Shown piece by piece: positions 1 through 8,809 of a DNA stretch of 35,888 nucleotides. This stretch comes from Sphingobium sp. (GTDB lineage Bacteria > Pseudomonadota > Alphaproteobacteria > Sphingomonadales > Sphingomonadaceae): the NCBI GenBank assembly GCA_017984895.1, contig JAGNYO010000023.1, positions 1 to 35,888 of the forward strand, read 5' to 3'. The notes under the pieces were generated by a model. That model was not told where the DNA came from, searched no databases, and worked only from the letters and a program-made list of their open reading frames with translations. How positions within the stretch are numbered: the first letter of the stretch is position 1; every line of letters begins with the position of its first letter. A program made the position numbers and the translations under genes.

Positions 1-127
1 CATGTACATGACCGGCAAGATCGAAATCGACCCGATGATCACCCATGTCATGGGGTTGGAACAGATCAACACCGCGTTCGACCTCATGCACGCAGGCAAA
101 AGCATCCGATCCGTCGTCGTGTTCTGA
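1..127 (+). CDS. C-terminal end of a class III-type zinc alcohol dehydrogenase (partial)
   Basis: Only the last 41 or so codons are inside the window; the frame runs from the left edge to a TGA at 125-127. The visible peptide has the closing pattern IDPMITHVMGLEQIN followed by AFDLMHAGKSIRSVVVF. This is the usual end of S-(hydroxymethyl)glutathione dehydrogenase and related aryl- or long-chain alcohol dehydrogenases of the zinc MDR superfamily. The catalytic zinc and NAD-binding regions lie outside the window, so substrate cannot be judged. Its position at the edge of a cluster with two further alcohol dehydrogenases and an aldehyde dehydrogenase suggests it may belong to the same oxidation route. 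The gene's start and completeness cannot be seen. Confidence 0.8.
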   Translation, partial: MYMTGKIEIDPMITHVMGLEQINTAFDLMHAGKSIRSVVVF

Positions 128-244
128 TAAAGAATAAGAGCTTTGCTATGTGTTATTTTGTATAAATTTTATAATAATACGAATTGCCTACAAAAATATA
201 GTATAATCTGAATAATGATATATATCAGCAGTAGGGGAGGCATG

Positions 245-1636
245 ATGACAAATACTCAAACCCGGCATTCGACGAATGTAGGACTGGTGTCTTTGTTGAT
301 TGGTGGTGTTCAGATGATCATCACCATGGATATCACCACACTTGGCATCCTGCTCCCCTCGATCAAGCAGACTTTCCCCGTCAGCGAAAACCAGCTCGGC
401 GGGATACTCAGTTTTGGCGCGCTGGTGTTTGCCTGCTTCATGCTGATCGGCGGCAAGCTGGCGGACGAATATGGGCCGCGTTTCTGCATCACGCTCGGCC
501 TGCTGGTGGTGGGTTGCGGCGCGGCACTCGCTGCGGTGGCGCCGACTTTCAATATATTGCTGGCGGCCCGCGTGTTATACGGGTTGGGAGCAGCCTTGAT
601 GATACCGGCGAATTTCGCCTTGCTGAACACCGCCATACCCGAAGGCCTGGCCCGACAGCGCGCCTATAGTATTTTTGCCGGTGTTCAGGGCGCTGCTCAG
701 TTCATTGGCCCGGCGGGCGGCGGCTTTCTTGCCGGATATCTCGGCTGGCGCTCGTTCTTCGGCGCGAATGTGGTATTCATCCTTATTCTGGCAGCCTTAT
801 GTGCCAGCTTTCTGCCGCGCAGCACCCGCCTGAAGCGGTCCTCCTTCGATTTCACCGGCGCGGTCCTGTTTGTACCTGCCGTGGCGCTGATCGTGCTATC
901 GATTTCAGGTGGCTCCGGCGCGATAACATCTCTGCCTTTGCGCATGGCGATGATCGCCGCGGGACTTGTCATGATTGTCACTTTTTTGCGCACGCAGCGG
1001 AGCAAGCGCGATCCGCTACTGCCGCCCAGCGTGATGGCCCATGCAGGCGCCAAGCCGCTGTTTCTCGCCATGACCGCAACGATGGCAGCCAGCAGCGCCC
1101 TGTTCCTGCTGCCCGGTCTGGTCATGCAGCGGGTGCTCGGCATGGCGCCCGGTGATGCAGGCCTCGGCATGGTCCCGCATGCCATCGCCGCGACAATAAC
1201 CGGCAACCTGCTCGGCTGGTTCATGGCCCGGTGGAGCCTGCGCACCAATGTTCTACTGGGCATGAGTGTCATGACCCTGGGCCTGTTCGTCAATGGTTGG
1301 ATGCAGCCGCAGTTCGGCTATGTGCTCAACGTGCTGGTACCGATGGTGATTGGCGCGGCGGGCAGTATCTTCGCGGTTGTCATGCTGTCGGCTCTCATCA
1401 GCAATATGCAGGCTCCGCAAGAGCAAGGGGTCGCATCGGCCCTGATCTTCGTGTGCCAGCAGATTGGCATTTCTCTGGGGGCGGCGGGTCTGCTGGCGGT
1501 GAGCGAACTGGGGGCGACGCCGATTCAAGCCTATAATCTGGCCTTTCTGGCTGCAACGGGGATTACCCTCGTAGGCATTGGCGCTGTCTTGATGGCTCGG
1601 TTGCAGCCCCAGCCAGCGCTTGAACGTCAGTCATAG
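245..1636 (+). CDS. MFS transporter, DHA2-like
   Basis: The protein has about 464 residues, almost all hydrophobic helices, and fits the major facilitator superfamily. The first helix carries the DHA-type pattern MDITTLGILLPSI, and the loop after helix 2 has GGKLADEYGPR, a form of the MFS motif A (GxLaDrxGrr). Later helices have the GxxxGPxGGGxLA pattern of motif C antiporters (near FIGPAGGGFLAGYLGWR). This indicates proton-coupled export or import at the inner membrane; the substrate is unknown. In-frame ATGs lie at 215, 242 and 245. A GGGGAGG Shine-Dalgarno at about 234-240 fits the last of these best, although the spacing is short. A long A+T-rich gap precedes it, and TonB receptor 1 follows on the same strand after about 205 bp, so it probably belongs to the same uptake and efflux system. 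Confidence 0.85.
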   Translation: MTNTQTRHSTNVGLVSLLIGGVQMIITMDITTLGILLPSIKQTFPVSENQLGGILSFGALVFACFMLIGGKLADEYGPRFCITLGLLVVGCGAALAAVAPTFNILLAARVLYGLGAALMIPANFALLNTAIPEGLARQRAYSIFAGVQGAAQFIGPAGGGFLAGYLGWRSFFGANVVFILILAALCASFLPRSTRLKRSSFDFTGAVLFVPAVALIVLSISGGSGAITSLPLRMAMIAAGLVMIVTFLRTQRSKRDPLLPPSVMAHAGAKPLFLAMTATMAASSALFLLPGLVMQRVLGMAPGDAGLGMVPHAIAATITGNLLGWFMARWSLRTNVLLGMSVMTLGLFVNGWMQPQFGYVLNVLVPMVIGAAGSIFAVVMLSALISNMQAPQEQGVASALIFVCQQIGISLGAAGLLAVSELGATPIQAYNLAFLAATGITLVGIGAVLMARLQPQPALERQS

Positions 1637-1841
1637 CAAACAAAAATATGAAATCTGCATTTCAGGTGCAGAAATGAGCGAATACTAACCAAAAGGGGTA
1701 TAGGAACATGATCAATAGCAAGTCATAAGGGGCCATATTGTCTGTAAATATAGTGTATACATTTTTGCTAGGCGTAATATATCTATTATTGTATATAAAA
1801 TTTACTTTGCAAACACTTACAAAAGAAGAACGGAGGGAAAC

Positions 1842-4127
1842 ATGAAACCAATTATAAAATCTTGTCTTGCAGTGTCGTCGCTCAGCGCGCTCGCCGCCAC
1901 ATTGACAACGCTTGCTCCCGGCGCAGCCTATGCGCAGGACGCTCAGGCTAGCGACAGCGGGCTTGCGGACATCGTGGTGACCGCATCGCGTCGTGAAACC
2001 AGCCTGCAGAAGGAATCGCGCGTCGTCAGCGTTGTCGATGCCACTATGCTCGAACGGGCCGCCGTGGTTGACCCCACCACCGTGCAGAACCTCGTTGCCG
2101 GTGTGAACGTTACGCCCAATGGCCAGCAGATGCAGGTCTATATACGTGGCGTTGGCGACCAGACCATCAATGCGACAACCGATCCGGCCGTCGCGGTCAA
2201 TGTGGATGGTGTCTATTATCCCAGAGCCTATGAGGCCACCACACAGTTCTTCGATCTGGAGCGGGTCGAGGTCCTCAAAGGTCCGCAGGGAACCCTCTAT
2301 GGCCGCAACGCCTCGGCAGGCGCGATGAACCTCATCAGCGCGCGTCCGAAATTCAAGACCGAGGGCTTCGCCGAGTTCGAATATGGCAACTATGACAGCA
2401 TTCGTGGCACAGGCGCGATCAACCTGCCGTTCAGTGACAAGATGGCCCTGCGCGTGGCCGGGCAAGTCATCCGCCGTGACGGTTATCTGAGCGACGGCTA
2501 TAACGATGCCGAGAGCGAGGCCTTGAGGGCCAGCCTGCTGCTCGACGCCGGCGAGGGCACTTCGCTGCTCATCACCGGCTCCTATGCACACCAGGGAGGC
2601 AAGGGTAACGCGAGCGTGTTGCTGCCCGACTTCAGCGGAACATTGCCGAGCGCTGTGCCCCTGCCCTCCAATCCCTGGGCTGGGCCGACCGACCCCGCCA
2701 CAGTCGCCCGCATCGAATACACCAACCCGACCAATTCCCGGCATATCGTCGATCCTGCTCTGGGATGGGTGCTGAACGGGTTTGTGGATGCGGACATCTA
2801 CTCCCTCGTGATGGATTTCGAGCATCAGTTCGAGGGCGCGACCCTGACGGTGATGCCGAGCTATGTCGGTTCGCATTTCAAGAACTGGAACGCATCGGCG
2901 GTGGCCGTGCCCACCTATGACGACACGATCAGCGATCAGTTTGGCATTGAAACGCGCCTTTCCTCGCCTGCCGGTTCGCGTCACAAATGGGTGATCGGCG
3001 CAATGGCCATGCATGAGGATGCATCGAGCAACTATCAGAGCTGGATTCCGATTCCGCCCGGCTCGCTCCTCCAGATGACCGAAGCACCACATCGGGACGA
3101 CACCACATTGGGCATTTTTGGCGAAGCCAATATCGCGCTGAGCGATCAGTTCCGCGTGATCGTGGGTGGTCGTTACACGCGGGAAAAGAAGATCGTCGAT
3201 GGATCGACGGATGCGATCGTTGGGCCATTCGGCCTCCTGGGCGCACCCTTCGCCGGCCTGCCGCCCTTCGATATTGGCGGACTTGTCATCAGCTCGCCGA
3301 CCGCGCTCGACATCTCCGGCAAGCGGACCGACAAAGCCTTCAATTACCGCGCAGGTGTCGAATATGACCTGACACCCACTTCGATGTTCTATGCGACCAT
3401 CGCGAGCGGCTTCAAGGCGGGCGGCTTCTACAACGATGTGGCAGGTGCAAACAGCTATAAGCCGGAAAAGCTGACCGCCTACACGGCGGGGATCAAGAAC
3501 CGCTTCCTCGATAATCGCCTTCAATTGAATATCGAAGGCTATTATTGGGATTATAAGGACAAGCAGGAAACTTATGTCGGCCCGCTTTCCATCAATCCGC
3601 TTAGCGTTCTGCTGATTACCGCTAATGCGGCATCGGCGGAAATCTACGGTTTGGAACTGTCCGGCATATTGAAACTCAGCGACAATGATGTGCTGTCAGG
3701 CGATCTGTCCTACACCCATGCGCGCTATGGCCGTTTTGTCATCCCGCTTCTGGGGGGTGGAACCGCAAACAGCACCGGCAAGCCACTGATGCGCGCGCCG
3801 GAATGGAGCGGTCGGGTCAGCTATGAGCACACGCAGCCATTGGGCAGCATGGGCGAACTGATTTTGAACGCATCCATGCGCTTCAGCTCGGATTACTGGC
3901 TGAACAACACCTATCTGCCCGTGGCCTTGCATCCCTCCTATCAGGTGTTCGATGCAGCGCTCACATGGCAATCGGAGTCCGAGCGTTTCTCGGTCACCGG
4001 CTTCGTGAAGAACATTACGGACAAGGCCTATTATACAGGCGCGATATTCCCACCGGCCACGCTTGACGGTCTGGGGCAGATCGCGGCGCCGCGCACTTAT
4101 GGTGCCAGGGTCCGTATGAAGTTCTGA
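1842..4127 (+). CDS. TonB-dependent outer-membrane receptor 1
   Basis: The 761-residue protein has a cleavable signal peptide (about residues 1-31, ending AAYAQ). A TonB-box/plug start follows (ADIVVTASRRE), then a plug domain with the landmarks IRGVGDQ and LERVEVLKGPQGTLYGRNASAGAMN. The rest is a long beta-barrel ending in the aromatic C-terminus RVRMKF used for outer-membrane insertion. The architecture and length match TonB receptors of sphingomonads, which import siderophores but also carbohydrates and aromatic or terpenoid substrates. Neighbouring SDR, MFS and dehydrogenase genes, and no siderophore genes, favour uptake of a carbon source over iron. A strong CGGAGGG site (1831-1837) precedes the ATG. 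The upstream gap (1637-1841) is very A+T rich. The ligand cannot be deduced. Confidence 0.93.
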   Translation: MKPIIKSCLAVSSLSALAATLTTLAPGAAYAQDAQASDSGLADIVVTASRRETSLQKESRVVSVVDATMLERAAVVDPTTVQNLVAGVNVTPNGQQMQVYIRGVGDQTINATTDPAVAVNVDGVYYPRAYEATTQFFDLERVEVLKGPQGTLYGRNASAGAMNLISARPKFKTEGFAEFEYGNYDSIRGTGAINLPFSDKMALRVAGQVIRRDGYLSDGYNDAESEALRASLLLDAGEGTSLLITGSYAHQGGKGNASVLLPDFSGTLPSAVPLPSNPWAGPTDPATVARIEYTNPTNSRHIVDPALGWVLNGFVDADIYSLVMDFEHQFEGATLTVMPSYVGSHFKNWNASAVAVPTYDDTISDQFGIETRLSSPAGSRHKWVIGAMAMHEDASSNYQSWIPIPPGSLLQMTEAPHRDDTTLGIFGEANIALSDQFRVIVGGRYTREKKIVDGSTDAIVGPFGLLGAPFAGLPPFDIGGLVISSPTALDISGKRTDKAFNYRAGVEYDLTPTSMFYATIASGFKAGGFYNDVAGANSYKPEKLTAYTAGIKNRFLDNRLQLNIEGYYWDYKDKQETYVGPLSINPLSVLLITANAASAEIYGLELSGILKLSDNDVLSGDLSYTHARYGRFVIPLLGGGTANSTGKPLMRAPEWSGRVSYEHTQPLGSMGELILNASMRFSSDYWLNNTYLPVALHPSYQVFDAALTWQSESERFSVTGFVKNITDKAYYTGAIFPPATLDGLGQIAAPRTYGARVRMKF

Positions 4128-4130
4128 TAC

Positions 4131-4240
4131 TGTGCGCCGCTCGTCTGCCGGTGCGAACCGGGCACAGGCGGGCGGCGGCACAATCATGATTAGTGTGAAT
4201 GTCCGCTGCTGCCGGCAGCATCGCCCTTCGCAGGCGGACA
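4131..4240 (+). other. Structured intercistronic region between TonB receptor 1 and the SDR gene
   Basis: Three symmetric elements lie between the two genes. At 4131-4182 is a long imperfect hairpin (GTGCGCCGC against GCGGCGGCAC, with an inner TGCCGGT/ACCGGGCA stem). It overlaps the palindrome AATCATGATT at 4182-4191. A TGTCCGC/GCGGACA stem (4200-4206 with 4234-4240) encloses a perfect 14-bp palindrome TGCTGCCGGCAGCA (4207-4220). No U-tract follows the first hairpin, so it is not a textbook intrinsic terminator. RNA processing, attenuation or differential stability of the two cistrons are possible roles. Confidence 0.4.
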
Positions 4241-4256
4241 CAATATGGAGGATTAC

Positions 4257-5006
4257 ATGGGTTTTCTTGATGGTAAGACGGTTGTGGTGACCGGCGGTGC
4301 CCGTGGCATCGGTGCCGCGATTGCTTTTCGTCTGGCGAGGGAGGGCGCTGCCATCGCGATTGTCGACATCGCCGACGCCACCCAGAGCGTGGCGGAAATA
4401 CGCGAAGTCGGCGTCGAATGTCAGGCCTTCACCGTGAACGTGTCAGATCCCGCCGCTGTCGCGCAACTGCGCGATGACGTGACCAAGGCGCTTGGCACGC
4501 CCATGGTGCTGGTCAATAACGCGGCGCTGCACCCGCACCCCACGCCGCTGGCGGAGCTGTCTTTCGAATATTGGCGCAAGACGATGTCGGTCAATCTCGA
4601 TTCGGTCTTTCTGATGACGCAGGCATTCCTTCCCGCGATGCGCGCGGCGCAATGGGGCCGGATTATCAACGTCTCCTCCGCCGCCTATAATGCCGCACCG
4701 CCCAACGGCGCGCCCTATATTGCCAGCAAGGGCGGCGTGCTCGGCCTGACCCGCGCCGTGGCAGCGGAAGCGGGCGTCGATGGCGTCACATGCAACGCGG
4801 TTGCCCCCAATCCGGTCCGCACCCCCGGCGCCGATGGTTCGGTTACCGAGGAAATGTTCCAGATGATCGCCTCGACCCAGCCGGTGCCCAAGGTGATGGA
4901 ACCGCGCGATGTGGCCGGTATCGTCGCCTTCCTTTGCCGGCAGGAAGCCGCCTTCATGACGGGGCAGCATCTGCACATCGACGGCGGCGCGATCCGCGGC
5001 GACTGA
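4257..5006 (+). CDS. SDR-family NAD(P)-dependent oxidoreductase 1
   Basis: This is a classical short-chain dehydrogenase/reductase of 249 residues. It has the N-terminal dinucleotide motif TGGARGIG (about residues 13-20), the NNA motif after strand beta-4, the catalytic Ser in INVSSAAY, the YxxxK pair in PYIASKGG and a C-terminal HIDGGAIRGD. Such enzymes interconvert alcohols and ketones, and many sphingomonad members act on cyclic or aryl alcohols. The start at 4257 is chosen over the ATG at 4245 because TGGAGG (4246-4251) sits five bases before it. It lies downstream of TonB receptor 1 and may be co-transcribed with it. A strong hairpin follows the stop. Substrate is unassigned. Confidence 0.92.
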   Translation: MGFLDGKTVVVTGGARGIGAAIAFRLAREGAAIAIVDIADATQSVAEIREVGVECQAFTVNVSDPAAVAQLRDDVTKALGTPMVLVNNAALHPHPTPLAELSFEYWRKTMSVNLDSVFLMTQAFLPAMRAAQWGRIINVSSAAYNAAPPNGAPYIASKGGVLGLTRAVAAEAGVDGVTCNAVAPNPVRTPGADGSVTEEMFQMIASTQPVPKVMEPRDVAGIVAFLCRQEAAFMTGQHLHIDGGAIRGD

Positions 5007-5013
5007 TCTTCCC

Positions 5014-5053
5014 GGAAGGGGGCGGCCAGCGCTTGCTACTCGCCGCCCCTTCC
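5014..5053 (+). terminator. Hairpin downstream of SDR 1, probable transcription terminator
   Basis: GGAAGGGGGCGGC (5014-5026) pairs with GCCGCCCCTTCC (5042-5053) around a 15-base loop. This is a 12-bp G+C-rich stem with one bulged G, starting a few bases after the SDR stop codon. A clear U-tract is absent, so it may be an imperfect intrinsic terminator or an mRNA 3'-end stabiliser. Confidence 0.6.
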
Positions 5054-5160
5054 ACCCGACCCTATTGCTGTTGCCGCCTGCGGGCTCCTGATCGCCCGAC
5101 CCGCCCTCGGTGGCCCTGTTACGTCCCGGAGGCGGCGCGCTTCCGCCAAGGAGAAGCCGC

Positions 5161-6348
5161 TTGTTGAATCATCGCCAGGTCGCCACGCTTGCAGCGACGA
5201 CCGCGCTCGCCCCCATCGCGCTGGATATGTATCTGCCCGCATCGGTCGAGATGGCTGCCAGCCTGGGCATATCGACCGCCGCGACGGCCAGCACCGTATC
5301 CGTATTTCTCTTTGGCATTTCCGCTGGCCAACTCGTGACCGGCCCTCTTTCCGACAGGATCGGCCGGCGACCTGTTCTGCTGTTCGGCCTCATCCTCTTC
5401 AGCCTTGCTTCTTTTGTGGCGAGCATCGTTTCCAGCATAGAGATCATGCTGGTTGCCCGCCTGTTGCAGGCACTGGGCGCCTGCGCGGCGCTGAGTTCGA
5501 GCCGTGCGCTGGTGAGCGACAAGCTCGACCCGACAAGAGCCGCCAAGCTCTTTTCGCAAATGGCGCTGATTGGCGGACTGGCTCCGGTCCTTGCCCCTCT
5601 CACCGGCGCATGGCTGGTTACACACGGGGGATGGCGGCTGAATTTCACCGTGATGGCGGTTCTGGGCCTTGCCATGCTGGTCGCCTCCTACTTCTTGCTG
5701 CCCGAAAGCCGATCTGGCGATACGGCTGAAAATGCACGGCGCGAAACACCCTTCAAGGCTTACAAGGAGCTGCTGAAGAATCCGGCGTTCAGACTCTATC
5801 TTGCCGCAGGCGCAACCAACAGCGCCGGATTTTTCGCCTATATCGGGAATTCCCCCAGTATTTTTCAGGAGTTATACGGCCTGGCGCCCAGCACTTATAG
5901 TATGCTGTTCGCCCTCAACTCGGCGGCTCTCGTTACCGCATCGCAAATCAACCGCCGGCTGCTGTCACGCTATAGCGCGTTGCAGGTGCTGCGGATGTCC
6001 GGCCGCAATGCGGTGCTGCTGGCTATCGGCTTTCTCCTGTTCGGATTGACCGGGCTGGGCGGCCTGACCTCTCTGGTGATATTGCTGTTCTTTCTGGTAG
6101 GCAGCATTTCCCCAGTTCAGGCCAATACCATGGCCGGCGGCATGGGGGTGGACAGGCTGCGCGCCGGCTCCGCAGCGGCTCTTTTCGGAGCGACCTCGTT
6201 CGCGGTCGGCGCCTTTGCTTCCTGGGCTTCCAGCTTGCTTTATGACAAAACGACCGGGCCATTTTGCTTGCTCATTGCGGCATTCCTGCTGTGCGCCGCG
6301 ATGTTTATCTTCAGGCTGCAACGGGTATCGGCCTCTGCCCCAAAATAG
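5161..6348 (+). CDS. MFS transporter, Bcr/CflA (DHA1) type, copy 1
   Basis: The protein has 395 residues with twelve predicted hydrophobic helices. It starts with the Bcr/CflA signature ALAPIALDMYLPA in helix 1 and carries motif A as GPLSDRIGRRP after helix 2, plus LARLLQALGACAA (motif B). The family exports drugs or small metabolites by proton antiport. A TTG start at 5161 is preferred. AAGGAG (5148-5153) lies seven bases upstream, and the N-terminus then aligns residue for residue with the paralogue at 19531 (LNHRQVATLA against LKHRQIITLA). The two proteins are close paralogues of almost equal length at opposite ends of the catabolic island. A hairpin separates it from the SDR upstream, so it may have its own promoter. 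Confidence 0.88.
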   Translation: MLNHRQVATLAATTALAPIALDMYLPASVEMAASLGISTAATASTVSVFLFGISAGQLVTGPLSDRIGRRPVLLFGLILFSLASFVASIVSSIEIMLVARLLQALGACAALSSSRALVSDKLDPTRAAKLFSQMALIGGLAPVLAPLTGAWLVTHGGWRLNFTVMAVLGLAMLVASYFLLPESRSGDTAENARRETPFKAYKELLKNPAFRLYLAAGATNSAGFFAYIGNSPSIFQELYGLAPSTYSMLFALNSAALVTASQINRRLLSRYSALQVLRMSGRNAVLLAIGFLLFGLTGLGGLTSLVILLFFLVGSISPVQANTMAGGMGVDRLRAGSAAALFGATSFAVGAFASWASSLLYDKTTGPFCLLIAAFLLCAAMFIFRLQRVSASAPK

Positions 6349-6588
6349 AATCATGGAGGCCGAGCCCCAAGGATTGCCTCAATTATAGGTAGACGATTTC
6401 TCCTCCCGCGTGTAGGGCACAGCTATATCAGCGGCGGACGTGCGGAATTGCCTCCTGCCCTTCCGCCATATGCAGGTCGTGCTGGCCTGCGCCCGCCCAT
6501 TTTGCCAAATCCCTCGACATTGCAAGAGGCTGGAGGCACTTACGCAGACTATACGAGGATAGGACCGTCGCGATGAACGGGTATCAAA

Positions 6589-7989
6589 TTGACTGCGGTG
6601 GAGCGCGCAAAACGATTGCATAATCCTGATCCCTCCCTTGCCGCGCACATCGCCCTTAAAGGCAAAAGGCGCATTTTCGCTATGGCGACGGTTTCGATCG
6701 GCACGGTGCTGATGGCTATCGATATAGCCCTGCCCTCTATTGCGCTGCCCAGCATGGCACGATCGCTCCATCTCGAATCCAGCACAGCCGTGCAGTTGAT
6801 GACCGTCTATCAGCTCATTCTGGTCATGACCCTGCTGCCCGTCGCCGCGTTGGGCGAGCGGCTGGGATACCGCACTATCTATATCGGTGGGATCACCCTC
6901 TTTTCGATCGGCGGCGTGCTTTGTTACTTCGCGCCTACTTTTCAGTTGCTGCTGCTGGCAAGAGGGCTTCAGGCTTTGGGAGCCAGCGCCACCACCAGCG
7001 TCACCACTGCGATCATCCGGTCGATATTTCCGGATTCTCATCTGGGCCGCGCGCTGGCAGCGCATTCTGTGGTCGTATCGACCGCCAATGCCTTCGCTCC
7101 CGCGCTCGGTGGGTTGATCGTCGCATGGTTCGACTGGAGAATGGTGTTTATCGTGGGGGTGCCGCTGGCCGTCATCGCCCTGCTGTGCAGTTCGGTTCTT
7201 CCGCCCTCCGTCCGCCGCGAAATCCCGTTCGACTGGACGGCGGCGCTGCTGTGCGCGATGGCCTTTGGCTCCGTTGCGGGTGGACTGGAGCTACTGGTCC
7301 ATAGCCCGCTGACCCTCATCAGCCTGCTGGTGCTGGGACTGGGTGCTGCCGTTGCCTTTTTCTTCGTGCGCCGCGAGCTGTCGCAGCCGGAGCCGATCCT
7401 ACCGCTCGATCTCATTCGCCAGCGGGTAATCGCCCTTTCGGTGACAGGGTCGTTTCTCGCCTTCAACGCGGCGATGATCATCACCGTGACGATGCCTTTC
7501 AGGCTGGCGCATGAGTTCGGGTTTACACCCGGCCAGATAGGCACGCTGATGGCTCCGTGGCCGCTGATGATCATGATCGCTTCGCCTATCGCGGCCATTC
7601 TGTCCGACCGGATCGAACCAGCGCTGCTAGGTGGTTTCGGGATGGCCGCCAGCGTCGTGGGGGTGCTGACCCTGTTCTTTCTGCCCGCTGCGCCGGACTG
7701 GATCGACATTAGCTGGCGTATGGCACTCAGCGGGATTGGATTTGCCTTTTTCACCCAGCCCAACGCAAGACTGATCCTCAAATCAGCGCCCCGTCATCGC
7801 ACCGCCTCTGCGGGTGGGCTGACCTCGACCACTCGCCTCACGGGCCAAGTCCTCGGCTCCAGTCTGGCGGCAGGGCTATTGGCTTTTGGCGCACTCGGCA
7901 GCCAATGGGCACCACTGGTGGCTGCGGCGATGTGTCTGGTCGCCTCGGTTTGCAGTTTCGCACGCCGTTCTTCCCCGGCAGCGGGTTAG
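6589..7989 (+). CDS. MFS transporter, DHA2 (14-helix drug antiporter) type
   Basis: The 466-residue membrane protein has the helix-1 pattern MAIDIALPSIALPSMA typical of DHA2/EmrB-QacA carriers. It has a motif A variant LPVAALGERLGYR and a motif B/C-like stretch LLARGLQALGASATTS. It probably exports a toxic or end-product metabolite. The start is uncertain. A TTG at 6589 gives the longest frame and a GTG lies at 6598, but neither has a good Shine-Dalgarno. An ATG at 6682 would trim the cytoplasmic N-tail. A perfectly placed ATG at 6573 is in another frame and meets a stop after 16 codons. About 240 bp upstream (6349-6588) contain no recognisable gene. Confidence 0.85.
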   Translation: MTAVERAKRLHNPDPSLAAHIALKGKRRIFAMATVSIGTVLMAIDIALPSIALPSMARSLHLESSTAVQLMTVYQLILVMTLLPVAALGERLGYRTIYIGGITLFSIGGVLCYFAPTFQLLLLARGLQALGASATTSVTTAIIRSIFPDSHLGRALAAHSVVVSTANAFAPALGGLIVAWFDWRMVFIVGVPLAVIALLCSSVLPPSVRREIPFDWTAALLCAMAFGSVAGGLELLVHSPLTLISLLVLGLGAAVAFFFVRRELSQPEPILPLDLIRQRVIALSVTGSFLAFNAAMIITVTMPFRLAHEFGFTPGQIGTLMAPWPLMIMIASPIAAILSDRIEPALLGGFGMAASVVGVLTLFFLPAAPDWIDISWRMALSGIGFAFFTQPNARLILKSAPRHRTASAGGLTSTTRLTGQVLGSSLAAGLLAFGALGSQWAPLVAAAMCLVASVCSFARRSSPAAG

Positions 7990-8062
7990 TAACTCTATCT
8001 TTCCACCTAGCTCAAGCAAGAATCCGGCGTAATCCGACGGAATGCGCTTGAACTAATTCATT

Positions 8063-8107
8063 CCGCCCCATAATAATGTATTCTATATCGTCTAACATTA
8101 TGGGCGG
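8063..8107 (+). repeat. Inverted repeat upstream of the DoxX-like gene
   Basis: CCGCCCCATAAT (8063-8074) and ATTATGGGCGG (8097-8107) are inverted copies with one bulged C, separated by 22 A+T-rich bases. It lies 59 bp before the downstream start codon. It could be an operator flanking a promoter or a leader-RNA hairpin. Confidence 0.5.
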
Positions 8108-8166
8108 CAGAGGAGAGGGACAGTCGAGACAGTCTCACCCCTGCGATTCTCGAGGGGAGCATCTGC

Positions 8167-8793
8167 ATGGACGGCCGAATCATTACCACTGCCCGGCTGA
8201 TGATGGGGGTTATCTACGTCGTGAGCGGCCTCAACTGGTGGTTCAAGATGATAACGCCTTATCCCAGCATTTCCGATTTCGTCAGCTCCCCTCCTCCGCC
8301 CGACATGGTGGGTGAAATGATAAAAACCGGAGTGCTGTTTCACATCGTGAAGGGGACCGAACTGCTGGCTGGCCTTGCCTTGCTCGGCAACAGGTTCGTC
8401 CCGCTGATGCTGGTGGCGGTGCTACCTATCACCATCAACATCGCCATTGTCGACGTGTTCTTCATCGCTCATCTGCGCGGGATAGTGATGGGCTCAGGCT
8501 CCTTCATCCTCAATATATTCCTGATGCTGGCCTATATCGGCCATTATCGCGGAGTATTGACAGTGCGCGCCACACCCGATCTGGCTGGGGAGGCCGCGCC
8601 AGTCGATGATAGCAGTTCGGTTGCCCCTGCACTGGCTCGGGGGTTGTCCCGGATCATGCCTTTCTTTGGCGCGTTCGCAATCCTGATGGCGGTGGCCATG
8701 CTGTATTTCGTTACCACACTGATGATCCAGTATGCGCAGAACCCGCTGCCGCTCAGCGCCCTGCATCCGCCTTCTCCCCCTCCCGCCCACTGA
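8167..8793 (+). CDS. DoxX-like integral membrane protein
   Basis: The 208-residue protein has about four to five hydrophobic helices. The N-terminus TARLMMGVIYVVSGLNWWFK resembles the first helix of the DoxX/DoxD family, and a later LLAGLALLGNRFVPL segment fits its second or third helix. DoxX relatives are small membrane proteins often linked to quinone-dependent oxidation, but their exact job is usually unknown. A GGGGAG site precedes the ATG. The next gene starts 16 bp downstream and the quinohemoprotein dehydrogenase follows, so these three probably form one transcription unit. A membrane role in passing electrons from the quinohemoprotein to the chain is possible but unproven. The C-terminus is Pro-rich. 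Confidence 0.7.
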   Translation: MDGRIITTARLMMGVIYVVSGLNWWFKMITPYPSISDFVSSPPPPDMVGEMIKTGVLFHIVKGTELLAGLALLGNRFVPLMLVAVLPITINIAIVDVFFIAHLRGIVMGSGSFILNIFLMLAYIGHYRGVLTVRATPDLAGEAAPVDDSSSVAPALARGLSRIMPFFGAFAILMAVAMLYFVTTLMIQYAQNPLPLSALHPPSPPPAH

Positions 8794-8809
8794 TGAAAGG
8801 AACGCACCC

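Noticed and set aside
1662-3524. 620-codon open frame on the minus strand
   Set aside because: It is antisense to TonB receptor 1, which has clear family motifs. The translation is rich in Arg, Gly and His with no recognisable domain, as expected for a shadow frame in G+C-rich DNA.
6573-6623. Short ATG frame before the DHA2 transporter as a leader peptide
   Set aside because: It has 16 codons, no good Shine-Dalgarno and no attenuator-like codon run or hairpin; it is more likely chance.
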